Below are positions 1-9,079 of a stretch of 64,000 bases of DNA, one piece after another. The stretch is from Candidatus Geothermarchaeum rappei (lineage in GTDB: Archaea; Thermoproteota; Nitrososphaeria; Geothermarchaeales; JDFR-13). The notes under the pieces are model-generated. The model made no database searches, was not told the origin of the DNA, and saw nothing but the letters and a program-made list of their open reading frames with translations. Both the position numbers and the translations under genes were made by a program. Where the stretch lies: positions 415,820 through 479,819 of the forward strand of contig MTMB02000001.1 of the NCBI GenBank assembly GCA_002011085.2. Reading direction: 5' to 3'. Each line of letters begins with the position of its first letter. Within the stretch, counting starts at the first letter, position 1.

Positions 1-67
1 TACCCCAAATATGATTAATTATTATATTATATTAACCACATAAATTTTTAGGATAGTGGTGGTCCTC

Positions 68-1003
68 ATGAATCCTTCTATAGAGATGATTCCAATTAGT
101 AAGAGGATTGATGATAGTGTCATTCACCTAAAGAAAATAACTATAGGCTCTGGAAGCCCCCGCCTGTTTATAGGGGCTTCGATCCATGGAGATGAGCTTA
201 CACCGATTGGAGTCATATGGAAGCTCATCGAATACTTTAGGGTCTCTGAGGTTAAGGGAACCCTAACCATGATATCGGGAATGAACCCGGAGGGAATAGC
301 GTTTAAGAAGAGGGTGGATCCCTACTTTAATACTGACCTCAACCGGGTTTATCCGGGGGATCCGGAGGGGACTCTCCCACAGAGGATAGCCAATGCAATT
401 TATAGGATCGCGATTGAACATGATGTGGTTATCGATCTACATACCGCTGGAAACTGTGTTCCATTTATTCTTCTCGACCCAATTGAAGGTGGCCTTAGGA
501 AGGAGGTGGAGGACCTAGCATTGTCAATGGGGATCACGGTATTGGATGAGTATGTGGAGGATAAGTATGAGTCTCTAAAACTGGGGAACAGTCTCCCTCC
601 TCAGGTGCTGAAGAAGAATATCCCGAGTTTTACTGTGGAGTTACCTGGTGGTAGCAATATCGATTGGACGGGAGTAAATGTAGGTTTTAAGGCTGTTTTA
701 AACTTGATGATTCACATGGGCATGGTGGATGCTAAGAAAAATGAGATTACTGAGACGTTTGTATTGGAGGAGTTTGGATACAGGAGATATGACGTCTACT
801 CTAACAGAGCTGGTATACTTGAAAACTTTGTTAGGCTTGGTGAGCTAATAGAGAAGTTTACTCCACTAGGCGTATCCAGAGACTTCATTGGTAATGTAGT
901 CGAGTGGATAAAGAGTGAGGAGACTGGCTATGTAATATCATTACCAAGTAAATCCATAGTATACCCTGCTGACAGAGTCTATTTATTAGCTGTCAAAGAA
1001 TAA
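68..1003 (+). CDS. Succinylglutamate desuccinylase/aspartoacylase-family zinc hydrolase
   Basis: Zinc-dependent amidohydrolase of the AstE/AspA branch of the M14 carboxypeptidase fold. The zinc-site motif is visible as ASIHGDELTP near residue 40 (His and Glu ligands), followed by DLNRVYPG and then DLHTAG, which gives the third ligand His. The length of about 311 aa suits a single-domain archaeal member. The substrate cannot be read from sequence; deacylation of an N-acyl amino acid is the family role. I prefer the ATG at 68, which has GGTGGT just upstream; an in-frame GTG at 56 would add four residues. A T/A-rich promoter (about 20-50) precedes it. It is followed after 37 nt by a zinc-ribbon membrane protein on the same strand. 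Confidence 0.8.
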   Translation: MNPSIEMIPISKRIDDSVIHLKKITIGSGSPRLFIGASIHGDELTPIGVIWKLIEYFRVSEVKGTLTMISGMNPEGIAFKKRVDPYFNTDLNRVYPGDPEGTLPQRIANAIYRIAIEHDVVIDLHTAGNCVPFILLDPIEGGLRKEVEDLALSMGITVLDEYVEDKYESLKLGNSLPPQVLKKNIPSFTVELPGGSNIDWTGVNVGFKAVLNLMIHMGMVDAKKNEITETFVLEEFGYRRYDVYSNRAGILENFVRLGELIEKFTPLGVSRDFIGNVVEWIKSEETGYVISLPSKSIVYPADRVYLLAVKE

Positions 1004-1040
1004 ATAATTTTTAGCGTTTTATAGGGGCACGGTGTCGCCA

Positions 1041-1529
1041 ATGTCAAATTCAGAACACAGTCAGAAAGATGGTATGATTATATGTCCAAGATGCGGTGCT
1101 GAGAATCCTGACCATGCAAAATTCTGTATTAAATGCGGGTATAACTTGGCGTTGGTCAAGGGAGGGAAGGTCACAGAGGCCACGATAAAAATAGTGTTCT
1201 TTACTTCGATTGCATCCCTACTCGATTTCCTGCTTAACACAGGGATTCTTAAGGCTGCTGCGGCAAATAGCATGCTCGGTATATTGGAGATACTCAGTAT
1301 AATAAGCTCCATCGCAATCTTCTACATCTGGTATAAATATAGAGGGGTAGGGCTGCCATTCAGCGACACCTACTTTAAGATATTCATGATCTTACTCCTC
1401 ATACTCTTCCTAAGTTATCTCTCATACTATATAATATTCATCCTAGTAGGTGTCATCACAGTCAGCCCACTATGGATACTATATGGATATTTTTTGAGGA
1501 GTATCTATAAGAAGTACAAGGAGGCATAA
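1041..1529 (+). CDS. Zinc-ribbon membrane protein, function unknown
   Basis: A small protein with an N-terminal zinc ribbon (CPRCGAENPDHAKFCIKCG, two CxxC knuckles at about residues 16-34) followed by three or four hydrophobic segments. The architecture of one cytosolic zinc ribbon on a short membrane domain is common in archaea and mostly uncharacterised. An in-frame GTG at 1032 would add three residues; the ATG at 1041 is preferred. Its TAA overlaps by one base the ATG of the downstream RNA methyltransferase, so the two are probably co-transcribed and translationally coupled. I infer a membrane-tethered adaptor but can assign no function. Confidence 0.7.
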   Translation: MSNSEHSQKDGMIICPRCGAENPDHAKFCIKCGYNLALVKGGKVTEATIKIVFFTSIASLLDFLLNTGILKAAAANSMLGILEILSIISSIAIFYIWYKYRGVGLPFSDTYFKIFMILLLILFLSYLSYYIIFILVGVITVSPLWILYGYFLRSIYKKYKEA

Positions 1530-2905
1530 TGCTCTTCAGGGGGTATGGGGGAGTTTTGAAGGCATCTGAAGAGATTATTGAAGTCGAGGTAGTCAATATC
1601 GATGAAAAAGGAGTTGCATATGGCTATTATAATGGTAGGAAGATCAGGGTTAAATATGGTATTCCAGGAGATAAAGTAAGGGTTAAGCCATATATAGTTA
1701 GGAAAGGGAGGCGTGGCAGGGTTAAGGAGCTATGGGGAGACATCATAGAAGTCATATCCCCTGGTGTAGGGAGAATAGAGCCCAAATGTAAACATTTTGG
1801 GCTATGTGGCGGCTGCAGATTTCAGAACTGGGATTATAAGCATCAGCTTATGTATAAAAAGAGGCTGGTGGAGGAAGCTTTCAAGAGATATGGTATGGAT
1901 ATTGAGGTTGAGGATCCTCTCCCAAGTCCTAGGGAATACTACTATAGGAATAGGATGGATTATCCAGTTGGGATTGTAGATGGCTCTCCAGTCATTGGTC
2001 TGAAGATGGTGGGTAGGTGGGATGTAGTTGTTCCGCTGAAAGAGTGTCACTTGATGTCTATGGAAAGCATCGAGATAATCAATAAGGTACGGGATTTCAT
2101 GTCTAGAAGGGGGATACCGCCCTACAACATATTTACTCACGAGGGTTTTATGAGATACGTCGTTATTAGAGAGGGAAAGTATACAGGTGAGAGACTTATA
2201 TCACTAGTTACCGCATTAGGGCCTTTCCCATGGCTCGATGAGTTAATTGACATACTGAAGGAGGATGCCACAGGTATTATATGGAGTATTAACCCAAAGA
2301 TCACCGATCTATCTATTGGAAGCGAGATTCGTCCATTATATGGTAATGATCACTTGAATGAGGAGATATCTGGATTTAAATTCTATATTCATCCGAACGC
2401 CTTTTTCCAGACCAACTCTTTTCAGACGGTTAACCTAGTCTCACTGGTTAGGGAGCTGGCTGAGGGAGGTGATGTCCTCGTAGATGTATATAGTGGAGTC
2501 GGTCTCTTCAGCTTCAGCCTAGCCAGTGAGTATAGGGTGGTTTATGGCATTGAGATAGATGAGTATTCGATCTATAGTGCAGGGATTAATCTAAAGCGGT
2601 ATAAGGGTAGGAACGTTACCATACTTGAGGGCGCGGCGGAGGATATGTTGTCTAGAACACCTGCTGAGCCTGATACAGTTATAGTTGATCCCCCTAGGCC
2701 AGGGTTAAGTATAAAGGTTAAGGAACTCCTCCTAACTCTAAAGCCTAAGGAAATCATATACGTAAGCTGTAATCCAATTACCCTAGCCAGGGATGTTGAG
2801 AAGCTGTCTGAGAGTTATTTATTGGATGGCGCCGTAAAACCAATCGACATGTTCCCGCAGACTCCGCATATTGAATGTGTTGTACGGCTTATTAGAAAGA
2901 CATAG
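1529..2905 (+). CDS. TrmA/RumA-type RNA (uracil-5-)-methyltransferase with TRAM domain
   Basis: SAM-dependent m5U methyltransferase acting on tRNA or rRNA. Residues about 12-75 form a TRAM RNA-binding domain. A Cys cluster follows (CKHFGLCGGC, with another Cys further on), matching the [4Fe-4S] site of RumA-type enzymes. The C-terminal Rossmann domain shows VDVYSGVGLFSF (SAM site), VDPPRPGL, and YVSCNP with the nucleophilic cysteine. Length 458 aa is normal. In Pyrococcus, members of this family make m5U54 in tRNA or modify 23S rRNA; which target applies here is not decidable. The ATG overlaps the previous stop by one base, implying a two-gene operon. Confidence 0.88.
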   Translation: MLFRGYGGVLKASEEIIEVEVVNIDEKGVAYGYYNGRKIRVKYGIPGDKVRVKPYIVRKGRRGRVKELWGDIIEVISPGVGRIEPKCKHFGLCGGCRFQNWDYKHQLMYKKRLVEEAFKRYGMDIEVEDPLPSPREYYYRNRMDYPVGIVDGSPVIGLKMVGRWDVVVPLKECHLMSMESIEIINKVRDFMSRRGIPPYNIFTHEGFMRYVVIREGKYTGERLISLVTALGPFPWLDELIDILKEDATGIIWSINPKITDLSIGSEIRPLYGNDHLNEEISGFKFYIHPNAFFQTNSFQTVNLVSLVRELAEGGDVLVDVYSGVGLFSFSLASEYRVVYGIEIDEYSIYSAGINLKRYKGRNVTILEGAAEDMLSRTPAEPDTVIVDPPRPGLSIKVKELLLTLKPKEIIYVSCNPITLARDVEKLSESYLLDGAVKPIDMFPQTPHIECVVRLIRKT

Positions 2906-2937
2906 ACTATTATATTGAGGAGTCTAGGTGGGTACAT

Positions 2938-3828
2938 ATGGAGATAAAGATACTTGATGTCTCAGCAGGAAACGTCTCTGGAGACATTGCATCCTATCTA
3001 CTGATTACAGACAAATACTGTATCATCATCGAGACCGGACCCTCGGGAGCCGTAAAAAAGCTTTATCAGGGGCTTGAGGAAGAGGGGCTTACCGCAAGAG
3101 ACATAGACATAATAGTCGTGACACACATACACCTAGACCACGCCGGTGCATCTGGCCATATAGTGAAGAAGAACAGGGGCATAAAACTCTATGTACATCC
3201 CCGTGGGTATCCACATATGATCGACCCCAGTAAGCTATGGCAGTCTAGTAAAGAGACTCTGGGTGAGTTGGCTAGGATATATGGTCCTCCAATACCCATA
3301 GCCAGAGGTAATTTGGTTAGAGCGGACGACGGCTCCACATTGGACATTGGAGAGGATGAATTAGTATTTATACATACTCCAGGCCACGCCTCTCATCATA
3401 TGACGATATTACTTCGGGGAAATGGCTTCCTATTCAGTGGAGATGCAGCTGGGTTATATCATGATAATGTGTTGGTGCCAATAACTCCTAAGCCACATAA
3501 TCCTGAGAAGGCTATAAAGAGCCTTGAAAAACTCCTTGAGTATGATGTGAAGAAAGTCTTCTTCACGCACTACGGTGTCTATGCTCCTGGGAAGGATGCA
3601 ATTGAATATGCTATTAGAAAGTGGAGGGAGTGGAGGGACACAATCTACGAGTTCTATAAGAAGGGTTATGACCTGGATAGGGCTTATCAAGAGTTGGTTG
3701 AGGTTGATTTAGAGGCTGGTATAATGGATAAATACTTCAAGTCCAGGGGATATGCTGGTGATGAGCTTAAAGTTAGTGTAGAAGGAATGATGAGCTACTT
3801 TAAGTGGATTGAAGATAACCCTCGGTAG
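2938..3828 (+). CDS. Metallo-beta-lactamase fold hydrolase
   Basis: A 296-aa metallohydrolase of the MBL superfamily. The signature THIHLDHAG (about residues 61-69) gives the HxHxDH dinuclear metal site; further ligands are the His in TPGHASHH and the Asp in FSGDAAGLY. The helical C-terminal region (about 215-296) is longer than a minimal MBL domain and resembles the capped glyoxalase-II-like subfamily. No partner domain indicates a nitric oxide reductase, RNase J or lactonase, so the substrate is open. The ATG lies 32 nt after the RNA methyltransferase stop. Confidence 0.8.
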   Translation: MEIKILDVSAGNVSGDIASYLLITDKYCIIIETGPSGAVKKLYQGLEEEGLTARDIDIIVVTHIHLDHAGASGHIVKKNRGIKLYVHPRGYPHMIDPSKLWQSSKETLGELARIYGPPIPIARGNLVRADDGSTLDIGEDELVFIHTPGHASHHMTILLRGNGFLFSGDAAGLYHDNVLVPITPKPHNPEKAIKSLEKLLEYDVKKVFFTHYGVYAPGKDAIEYAIRKWREWRDTIYEFYKKGYDLDRAYQELVEVDLEAGIMDKYFKSRGYAGDELKVSVEGMMSYFKWIEDNPR

Positions 3829-3875
3829 GTTATTTAGGAATCAAAACAAATAAAATGGGGAGGCGGAGATAGGTC

Positions 3876-4136
3876 TTATCCACCGCCTACTACAGGCATT
3901 ATCGAGACCTTGTCCCCGTCTCTTACCTTTGTATCAAACCCTTTCATGTTATATATGCTTACACCATTTACTAGTATAATGGAGTTCTCGGGATGATTCT
4001 CTATGTACTCCGCCAGTTCAGGTGATATCCTCTTAAGTATGTCTCTAATGGCTATGGGCTTCTCTATCTCCAGTTCGATTTTTTTCTTGCCTACATAATC
4101 TTGGAAGAATCCTAGTACGACTACCTCGATCATCAT
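3876..4136 (-). CDS. MoaD/ThiS-family sulfur carrier protein
   Basis: An 86-aa beta-grasp protein whose C-terminus ends in a run of glycines (VVGGG), the tail that is adenylated and thiocarboxylated in MoaD/ThiS proteins. MoaD-type carriers give the dithiolene sulfur of molybdopterin. Its start overlaps the stop of the upstream aldehyde oxidoreductase by four bases (ATGA type), so it is translated from the same mRNA. Pairing of a MoaD-like gene with a tungstopterin enzyme suggests dedicated cofactor sulfuration, but an unrelated sulfur-transfer role is not excluded. One or two extra Gly residues after the canonical GG would need trimming or tolerance. Confidence 0.82.
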   Translation of the reverse strand: MMIEVVVLGFFQDYVGKKKIELEIEKPIAIRDILKRISPELAEYIENHPENSIILVNGVSIYNMKGFDTKVRDGDKVSIMPVVGGG

Positions 4137-6046
4137 GGCGTCAACTCTACGCCCATCGCCTCTAACTCCCTCGCCTCCTTGGATAGCCCAAGGTTATCGA
4201 ATGTACTTCTTCGTGGTATGCCGTTTCTATCCCATCCACGTAGCTCGTAATATGTGTCCAGCATCTGGTTATATGCGTCTAGACTTAGGTGGGCTCCCTT
4301 CTTCGGCCCCTGCGTCAATGGCTCCTCGAACCATCTCATTGGAGGCATATCCATACTCCTCATCCAATATCCATATTCCCTGATCCAAAATCCTCTGACG
4401 AGTGTATAGATTCTATCCGCGATCCTATTCAAGTCTTCTGCAGTGTATTTGATTCCTGTTGCAGCCTCCATAAAGGTCAGGTAATAGTCTAGGCTTAGAC
4501 CTACCTCAATCCACGGAAGCCTGCATGTGACAAATGTCTCGAACCACCCGCCTCTTATCCTCTGGAGTTCAATTACTTTCTCAACCTTGGTCTTATCCAC
4601 CTTCTCAAAGCCATACTGCGCCTCCCACGCTATTATCCACGCCTCCTTATGATGTGCACCTATAGATGATGTTCCAAATGCCAGTGCCATTCCCGGTGCC
4701 ACATGGGCGTCATATGCTGTTATCGGTAGACCCTTTACATGCATAGCGAATTTCACAGTGTCACCGCCAAGCCTTAGAGAGGCGTATCTGACGCCTGCTG
4801 CAAGAACTTCGCCGAACTTCTTCCTCTCCACAATTAAATGCATGATGTCCAATGCGGAGGATGCGTCTCCCCAATCAGGTTTTATACCATCTAAATCATC
4901 ATCCTTCAAATATCCCTTTTTATAGGCTTCAATTGCAAATGCTATCGCTGAACCCACCGATATAGTATCTATACCTAGGTCATCAGCTTCTCTAATTAGT
5001 TTGATCACGTCATCCATATTGGATACGCCGATGTTGGAGCTTAGCATTGCGACATTCTCATAATCCATCTCAGCCTTTGTACCTTTATAGCTCTCCCTAG
5101 CCTCAGCCACGTTACCACATGGCATGTTACAGTTCGGGCATCCCTTCTGATACTTCTTATACTGTTCAGCCATAACCTTACCAGTAACTTTATCAGCCTC
5201 CTCGAAGAATCCCTCTCTAAAGTTGTATGTTGGGAGAACACTATTCTCCTGACACCATTCATAGATCATCATTGTACCCTGCTCCATCCAATGAGGATAC
5301 ATAGGCGCACCCTTAATATCCTTATATGCCTTTGTACCCAGCTCCTTGATAGTCTTCTCATCAACAGCCGGGAGGGGTTTCTCTCCTCTTATCACCAGTG
5401 CCTTGAGGTTCTTACTGCCCATGACTGCAGCCATTCCAGGCCTTCCACCTGCCCTGTCCTCTTCAGACATTACAATGGCATATCTAACTAGATTCTCTCC
5501 TGCCTTCCCAATTGTGAGTATACCTGAGTCCTTACCATATTCATCTGTTAATTCCCTATGTACTTCCCTAACATCTGCTCCCCACAAGTCCCTTGCACTA
5601 TGTATGGTTACATCCTCCTCCTCTACATATACATAGACAGGTTCATCAGCCTTGCCCTCAACCACTATTGCATCGTACCCAGCTTTCCTCATCATTACCG
5701 AGGCCTTGGTACCGATGTTTCCGTCTCCATAGCCGCCTGTAAGCGGCGATTTTGATGCGACGACTAGTTTCCCACTGCTGGGTAGGGGGAATCCTGTTAG
5801 AGGGCCTACTGCAAATATTAGGAGGTTATCTGGATGCAGTGGGTCGACGCCTGGCTTTAAATGATCCCATAGTATCCTTATGGCGAATCCCCTTCCACCA
5901 ATATAATGTAGAGCCATTGACGGATCATATTTCCATATTGTTGACTTCTCTTTAGTCAAGTCTATCCAGAGGATCTTACCTGTCCAACCACCTTTAAGCA
6001 ATGTAATCACCCGCTTAACAGTAGATATATTAGGTTTATCTTTCAT
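4133..6046 (-). CDS. Tungsten-containing aldehyde:ferredoxin oxidoreductase family protein
   Basis: Oxidises an aldehyde to the acid and reduces ferredoxin, using a tungsten bis-pterin and a [4Fe-4S] cluster. The N-terminal AOR domain shows GGWTGKILWIDLT, the IGGRGFA segment and KSPLTGGYGDGN. The cluster cysteines lie in CPNCNMPCGN (CxxCxxxC), with a distal Cys in TCRLPW. Length of about 620-637 aa is normal. The start is uncertain: the ATG at 6046 lies close to an AT-rich promoter, while a TTG at 6001 has GGTGAT just upstream and begins nearer the usual N-terminus. A MoaD-like gene overlaps its stop. Which AOR subfamily (AOR, FOR, GOR, WOR) and substrate it has cannot be told. Confidence 0.9.
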   Translation of the reverse strand: MKDKPNISTVKRVITLLKGGWTGKILWIDLTKEKSTIWKYDPSMALHYIGGRGFAIRILWDHLKPGVDPLHPDNLLIFAVGPLTGFPLPSSGKLVVASKSPLTGGYGDGNIGTKASVMMRKAGYDAIVVEGKADEPVYVYVEEEDVTIHSARDLWGADVREVHRELTDEYGKDSGILTIGKAGENLVRYAIVMSEEDRAGGRPGMAAVMGSKNLKALVIRGEKPLPAVDEKTIKELGTKAYKDIKGAPMYPHWMEQGTMMIYEWCQENSVLPTYNFREGFFEEADKVTGKVMAEQYKKYQKGCPNCNMPCGNVAEARESYKGTKAEMDYENVAMLSSNIGVSNMDDVIKLIREADDLGIDTISVGSAIAFAIEAYKKGYLKDDDLDGIKPDWGDASSALDIMHLIVERKKFGEVLAAGVRYASLRLGGDTVKFAMHVKGLPITAYDAHVAPGMALAFGTSSIGAHHKEAWIIAWEAQYGFEKVDKTKVEKVIELQRIRGGWFETFVTCRLPWIEVGLSLDYYLTFMEAATGIKYTAEDLNRIADRIYTLVRGFWIREYGYWMRSMDMPPMRWFEEPLTQGPKKGAHLSLDAYNQMLDTYYELRGWDRNGIPRRSTFDNLGLSKEARELEAMGVELTP

Positions 6047-6100
6047 ATATAATTATCGCATAAAGAATATTTTTAGACGATACTCATAAAAACTATATCA

Positions 6101-6112
6101 AATTATATATAT
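6101..6112 (+). promoter_or_regulatory. TATA box for the MIP18-family gene
   Basis: AATTATATATAT is centred about 29 nt before the ATG at 6135, the spacing expected if transcription starts at or next to the start codon. No GGTG-type ribosome site precedes that ATG, which agrees with a leaderless mRNA. The same gap (6047-6134) must also hold the divergent promoter of the aldehyde oxidoreductase. Confidence 0.5.
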
Positions 6113-6134
6113 CCACCTAAGTTTGTATTCTATA

Positions 6135-6458
6135 ATGGTGTTATATTTGAGTGGGAAGGTTACGAAGGAAAGGGTTTTGGAGGCATTGAGAACGGTATAT
6201 GACCCGGAGATACCTTTCAACATAGTTGATCTCGGGCTTATATATGGGGTGGAGGTTAAGGACGATGTTGTCTATATCAAGATGACACTGACCGCCCCAG
6301 GCTGTCCACTAGCCCAATTTATAGTCGAACAGGCTAGGGATGCTGTGCTTTCAATAGAGGGAGTTAAGGACGTTAAAATCGATCTCGTATTTGACCCGCC
6401 TTGGACACCGGACATGATATCCTCTCAGCTGAAATCCGAGCTAGGATTTAAGGACTAA
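6135..6458 (+). CDS. MIP18/DUF59 family Fe-S assembly protein (SufT/PaaD-like)
   Basis: A single-domain protein of about 107 aa with family marks YDPEIPFNIVDLGLIYG and TLTAPGCPLA, the latter carrying the conserved cysteine. Proteins of this family help mature or load iron-sulfur proteins (SufT, Cia2/MIP18). The ATG at 6135 is chosen because a TATA box sits about 29 nt upstream; the in-frame TTG at 6123 is unlikely. It lies divergently beside the Fe-S/tungsten oxidoreductase, a sensible neighbour but not proof of a shared role. Confidence 0.85.
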   Translation: MVLYLSGKVTKERVLEALRTVYDPEIPFNIVDLGLIYGVEVKDDVVYIKMTLTAPGCPLAQFIVEQARDAVLSIEGVKDVKIDLVFDPPWTPDMISSQLKSELGFKD

Positions 6459-6600
6459 GCCCGTAATAAAACAACAGTATCCCTAATATCCCCATTTTAT
6501 TATAGGTATGTTTTAGGAGGGCATCCTATTTGTTATAATCCTGTCTTATTACTTTTATTAAGGTATTATAGTTAATTGTAGTGGTGAGGGGCGGATATAC

Positions 6601-6969
6601 ATGGATGATGAGATAGAGTTTATCAAACGCAAGAAGATGGTTGAGTATATGCAGAGGATTTTGGAGAGGCAGATGAAATCAGTTGAAGCAGGTGAGAAGG
6701 AGGACATCTATGAAAAGGTTAAGCCATTATTTACTCCTGATGGATTTAACTATCTAATAAGTATCCGGGATAAAAACCCAGGGCTGGCTGATAAGATATT
6801 GAAGAACCTATTGTTCCTATTGATCAATGGATTGGCGAGTGTACCGGTTGATAAACTTAGTGTAGAGATCCTGGAGAAAAAGCTAAGTGGCTATAAGGGT
6901 AAGATATATGTGGAGAAGAAGGGGGAGCTTAAGGAGTTTGGAGAGGCGTTGAAGGAAGACGAGGATTAA
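6601..6969 (+). CDS. PDCD5-like DNA-binding protein
   Basis: A 122-aa, charged, mostly helical protein. The order is the one known from archaeal PDCD5/TFAR19 relatives: an N-terminal charged helix (RKKMVEYMQRILERQ), a central bundle with LFTPDGFNYLISIRDKNPGL, and a C-terminal tail with KKLSGYKGKIYVEKKGE. The central LTPEA..RL..IR..RPELA pattern of the family is recognisable but diverged. Archaeal members bind DNA non-specifically in vitro; the cellular role is unclear. Its last four bases overlap the convergent HAD gene. Confidence is limited by divergence. Confidence 0.6.
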   Translation: MDDEIEFIKRKKMVEYMQRILERQMKSVEAGEKEDIYEKVKPLFTPDGFNYLISIRDKNPGLADKILKNLLFLLINGLASVPVDKLSVEILEKKLSGYKGKIYVEKKGELKEFGEALKEDED

Positions 6970-7556
6970 CCCTCCTCCTTATCCCTATAAAATATAAGTT
7001 TATTCCTATATAGACTGTGTGGGACGACCTTTATCCATGGATACATTCTCCTAATCGTCTCTATAGTCGCTGGATCATCCTCATGATACTCGACTATCTC
7101 AAGCCCTTCATCTATTAGTCTCTGGATTACACAAGGCTTATACCTCATATCTGGGTCTCTGTTTCCAGGTGGCCTCATTATCAGTAGGTTATATGGAATC
7201 CCGAAACGCTTCATCTGCTCTACAGTGTATCTCCTCATATCCTCAGGCCTACCAGTCAGCAATATTATTCCATATCCCTTGTCGTATAACCTTCTAACAA
7301 GGTTTATCGTCTCCTCATCAGGCTTGTCTAGATGGAGATATTTATCGCTGAGAAATATCCTCCAGAACTTCTGCCTTTTCCAATATGGCTCCTTATATAG
7401 TGACTTATCTAACTCTAGACCCGCTTCCCTAACACATGTTACGTATCTCTCGGACACATCGAGGAGTGTATTATCAATATCGAAGATAACTATTTTCTTA
7501 CCATGGATCTCACTAGGTATCTTAAGATCATGTTTTACACAGTCTTCGCTATTCAT
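6966..7556 (-). CDS. HAD-superfamily hydrolase
   Basis: A phosphatase-like protein of about 196 aa. The DxDxT motif VIFDIDNTLLD provides the nucleophilic Asp, LLTGRPEDM the motif-II Thr region, and a later YHEDDPATIE the acidic motif. The cap is small, resembling HAD subclass III or acid phosphatases and polynucleotide-kinase 3'-phosphatase-like members. The ATG at 7556 is preferred over a TTG at 7568. It converges with and overlaps by four bases the PDCD5-like gene. Substrate unknown. Confidence 0.75.
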   Translation of the reverse strand: MNSEDCVKHDLKIPSEIHGKKIVIFDIDNTLLDVSERYVTCVREAGLELDKSLYKEPYWKRQKFWRIFLSDKYLHLDKPDEETINLVRRLYDKGYGIILLTGRPEDMRRYTVEQMKRFGIPYNLLIMRPPGNRDPDMRYKPCVIQRLIDEGLEIVEYHEDDPATIETIRRMYPWIKVVPHSLYRNKLIFYRDKEEG

Positions 7557-7603
7557 ATTACTAATCAATAATGACTAACCCTAAATTTAAGTAAAATAAA
7601 GTG

Positions 7604-8230
7604 TCACTTGATGAAATCATCGAGGGGTCCCCGTTTAACGTCGGATGGCCTGGCATCGATATATTTCTTGATGGTCTTAAAGTCATCGATTAACATCTGC
7701 TTTAGACCTGGGTTGTATAAGGCGGCTGCGGGATGATAAGTGGGTATTATAATGACTTTGATCCTGCTTATCGTAGCAATATTAACTGTTCCGTGTTGTT
7801 TAGTTATGCTCGTAAATTTTAGGCCTGCTAGATCCATTATAACTCTCGCAGCATGCCGACCTAGTGTTACTATGAGACGTGGTCTAATTATATTTATCTG
7901 TCTCCTTAGATATGGGAGGCAAGTGTATATCTCCATCTGACTAGGGTCTCTGTTTCCAGGTGGCCTACACTTGATTACATTCGTTATATATACTTCCTCA
8001 CGAGTAAGCCCGATGGATTCTATTAACATAGTGAGTAGTTTACCTGCGGCTCCTACAAACGGCCTACCTGTCTCGTCTTCACGGCCACCCGGGGCTTCTC
8101 CGACAAACATAATCTTTGGATCGAGACTACCCTCGCCAGGAACGGGTTTTGTCCTGGTTTTGTGTAACTCACATTTCGTGCATTTTATTATCTCCTGAAC
8201 TAGGTTATCATATTCCTTTTTATCACTCAT
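7604..8230 (-). CDS. Family 4 uracil-DNA glycosylase (Fe-S type)
   Basis: Removes uracil from DNA, the first step in base-excision repair of deaminated cytosine, important at high temperature. The four cluster cysteines are visible: CTKC near the N-terminus, and a Cys pair separated by 15 residues around CRPPGNRDP. The catalytic region GEAPGGREDETGRPFVG and the later TYHPAA loop match family 4 (thermophile UDGa). Length of about 208 aa is typical. The ATG at 8230 is preferred; a TTG at 8242 would add four residues. It lies head-to-tail downstream of the Sir2 gene. Confidence 0.9.
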   Translation of the reverse strand: MSDKKEYDNLVQEIIKCTKCELHKTRTKPVPGEGSLDPKIMFVGEAPGGREDETGRPFVGAAGKLLTMLIESIGLTREEVYITNVIKCRPPGNRDPSQMEIYTCLPYLRRQINIIRPRLIVTLGRHAARVIMDLAGLKFTSITKQHGTVNIATISRIKVIIIPTYHPAAALYNPGLKQMLIDDFKTIKKYIDARPSDVKRGPLDDFIK

Positions 8231-8292
8231 CTTCTTATTCAAAAATAGGAATTTTACTCTTGAAGAATATAAATAGGGTGTCTCGGGCCTCT

Positions 8293-9036
8293 TTATAGTG
8301 ACGACAATAGTTTTTTTAGCTTTTTCATAGCTATACTCGCTTTTTCAGGCAAGTATACGTCTGCTACGGGCGTTATTGCGGATTCCTCTGGATTTATCTC
8401 AATGATGAAGGCTCCCATCGTCTTAGCCCTTACAGGTATGTGCCCCGCTGGATACACGACTCCACTTGTCCCTATAACAAGCATAACATCTGATTTGAGC
8501 CCCTCGTCAAATGCGAGTTGAAGGATAAGCGGGTCAAGCGCTTCTCCAAACCATACAACATCCGGCCTCATTATATTACCACATTTGTCACATCTCGGCA
8601 TTGACTTCGGAAGCTTCTTTAGCCTCTTCTTATTATCACAATATATGCATTTAATCCTCCATATGTTTCCATGTAACTCAATCACATTTTTGGAGCCTGC
8701 TTTCTGGTGTAGTTCATCTACATTCTGTGTAATTACGGTCTTTAAGATACCCTTCTTCTCCCATTCTGCGAGTATCTTATGGGCTTCACTAGGCTTCGTA
8801 TCCTTAAGTTTCTCCATCCTCATGATATACCATTGCCATACAAACTCAGGGTTTCTGATAAAAGCTTGATATGTAGCTATTTCCTCAGGCTTGAACTTTG
8901 TCCATAAACCGTCTTTACCTCTGAAAGTAGGTATACCACATTCTGCAGATATACCAGCGCCTGTGAATGCGACCAGATAATCAGCTTGTTTAACCGCCTT
9001 TGCTGCTCTAACATATTCCTCTTCCATGCGGCTCAT
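8293..9036 (-). CDS. Sir2-family NAD-dependent protein deacylase
   Basis: NAD-dependent protein deacetylase/deacylase. The NAD-binding motifs GAGISAECGIPTFRG and TQNVDELHQKAG (catalytic His in the following IELHG) are intact. The structural zinc is held by CIYC and CDKC. Length 247 aa fits archaeal Sir2, whose known target is the chromatin protein Alba. The start at 9036 is the first of two in-frame ATGs; the second is at 9027. The gene is divergent from the glycerophosphodiesterase, with a 43-bp gap holding both promoters. Confidence 0.9.
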   Translation of the reverse strand: MSRMEEEYVRAAKAVKQADYLVAFTGAGISAECGIPTFRGKDGLWTKFKPEEIATYQAFIRNPEFVWQWYIMRMEKLKDTKPSEAHKILAEWEKKGILKTVITQNVDELHQKAGSKNVIELHGNIWRIKCIYCDNKKRLKKLPKSMPRCDKCGNIMRPDVVWFGEALDPLILQLAFDEGLKSDVMLVIGTSGVVYPAGHIPVRAKTMGAFIIEINPEESAITPVADVYLPEKASIAMKKLKKLLSSL

Positions 9037-9079
9037 CCTAATATTATTAATTCATTACATAGACTATTATTATTTTGTC

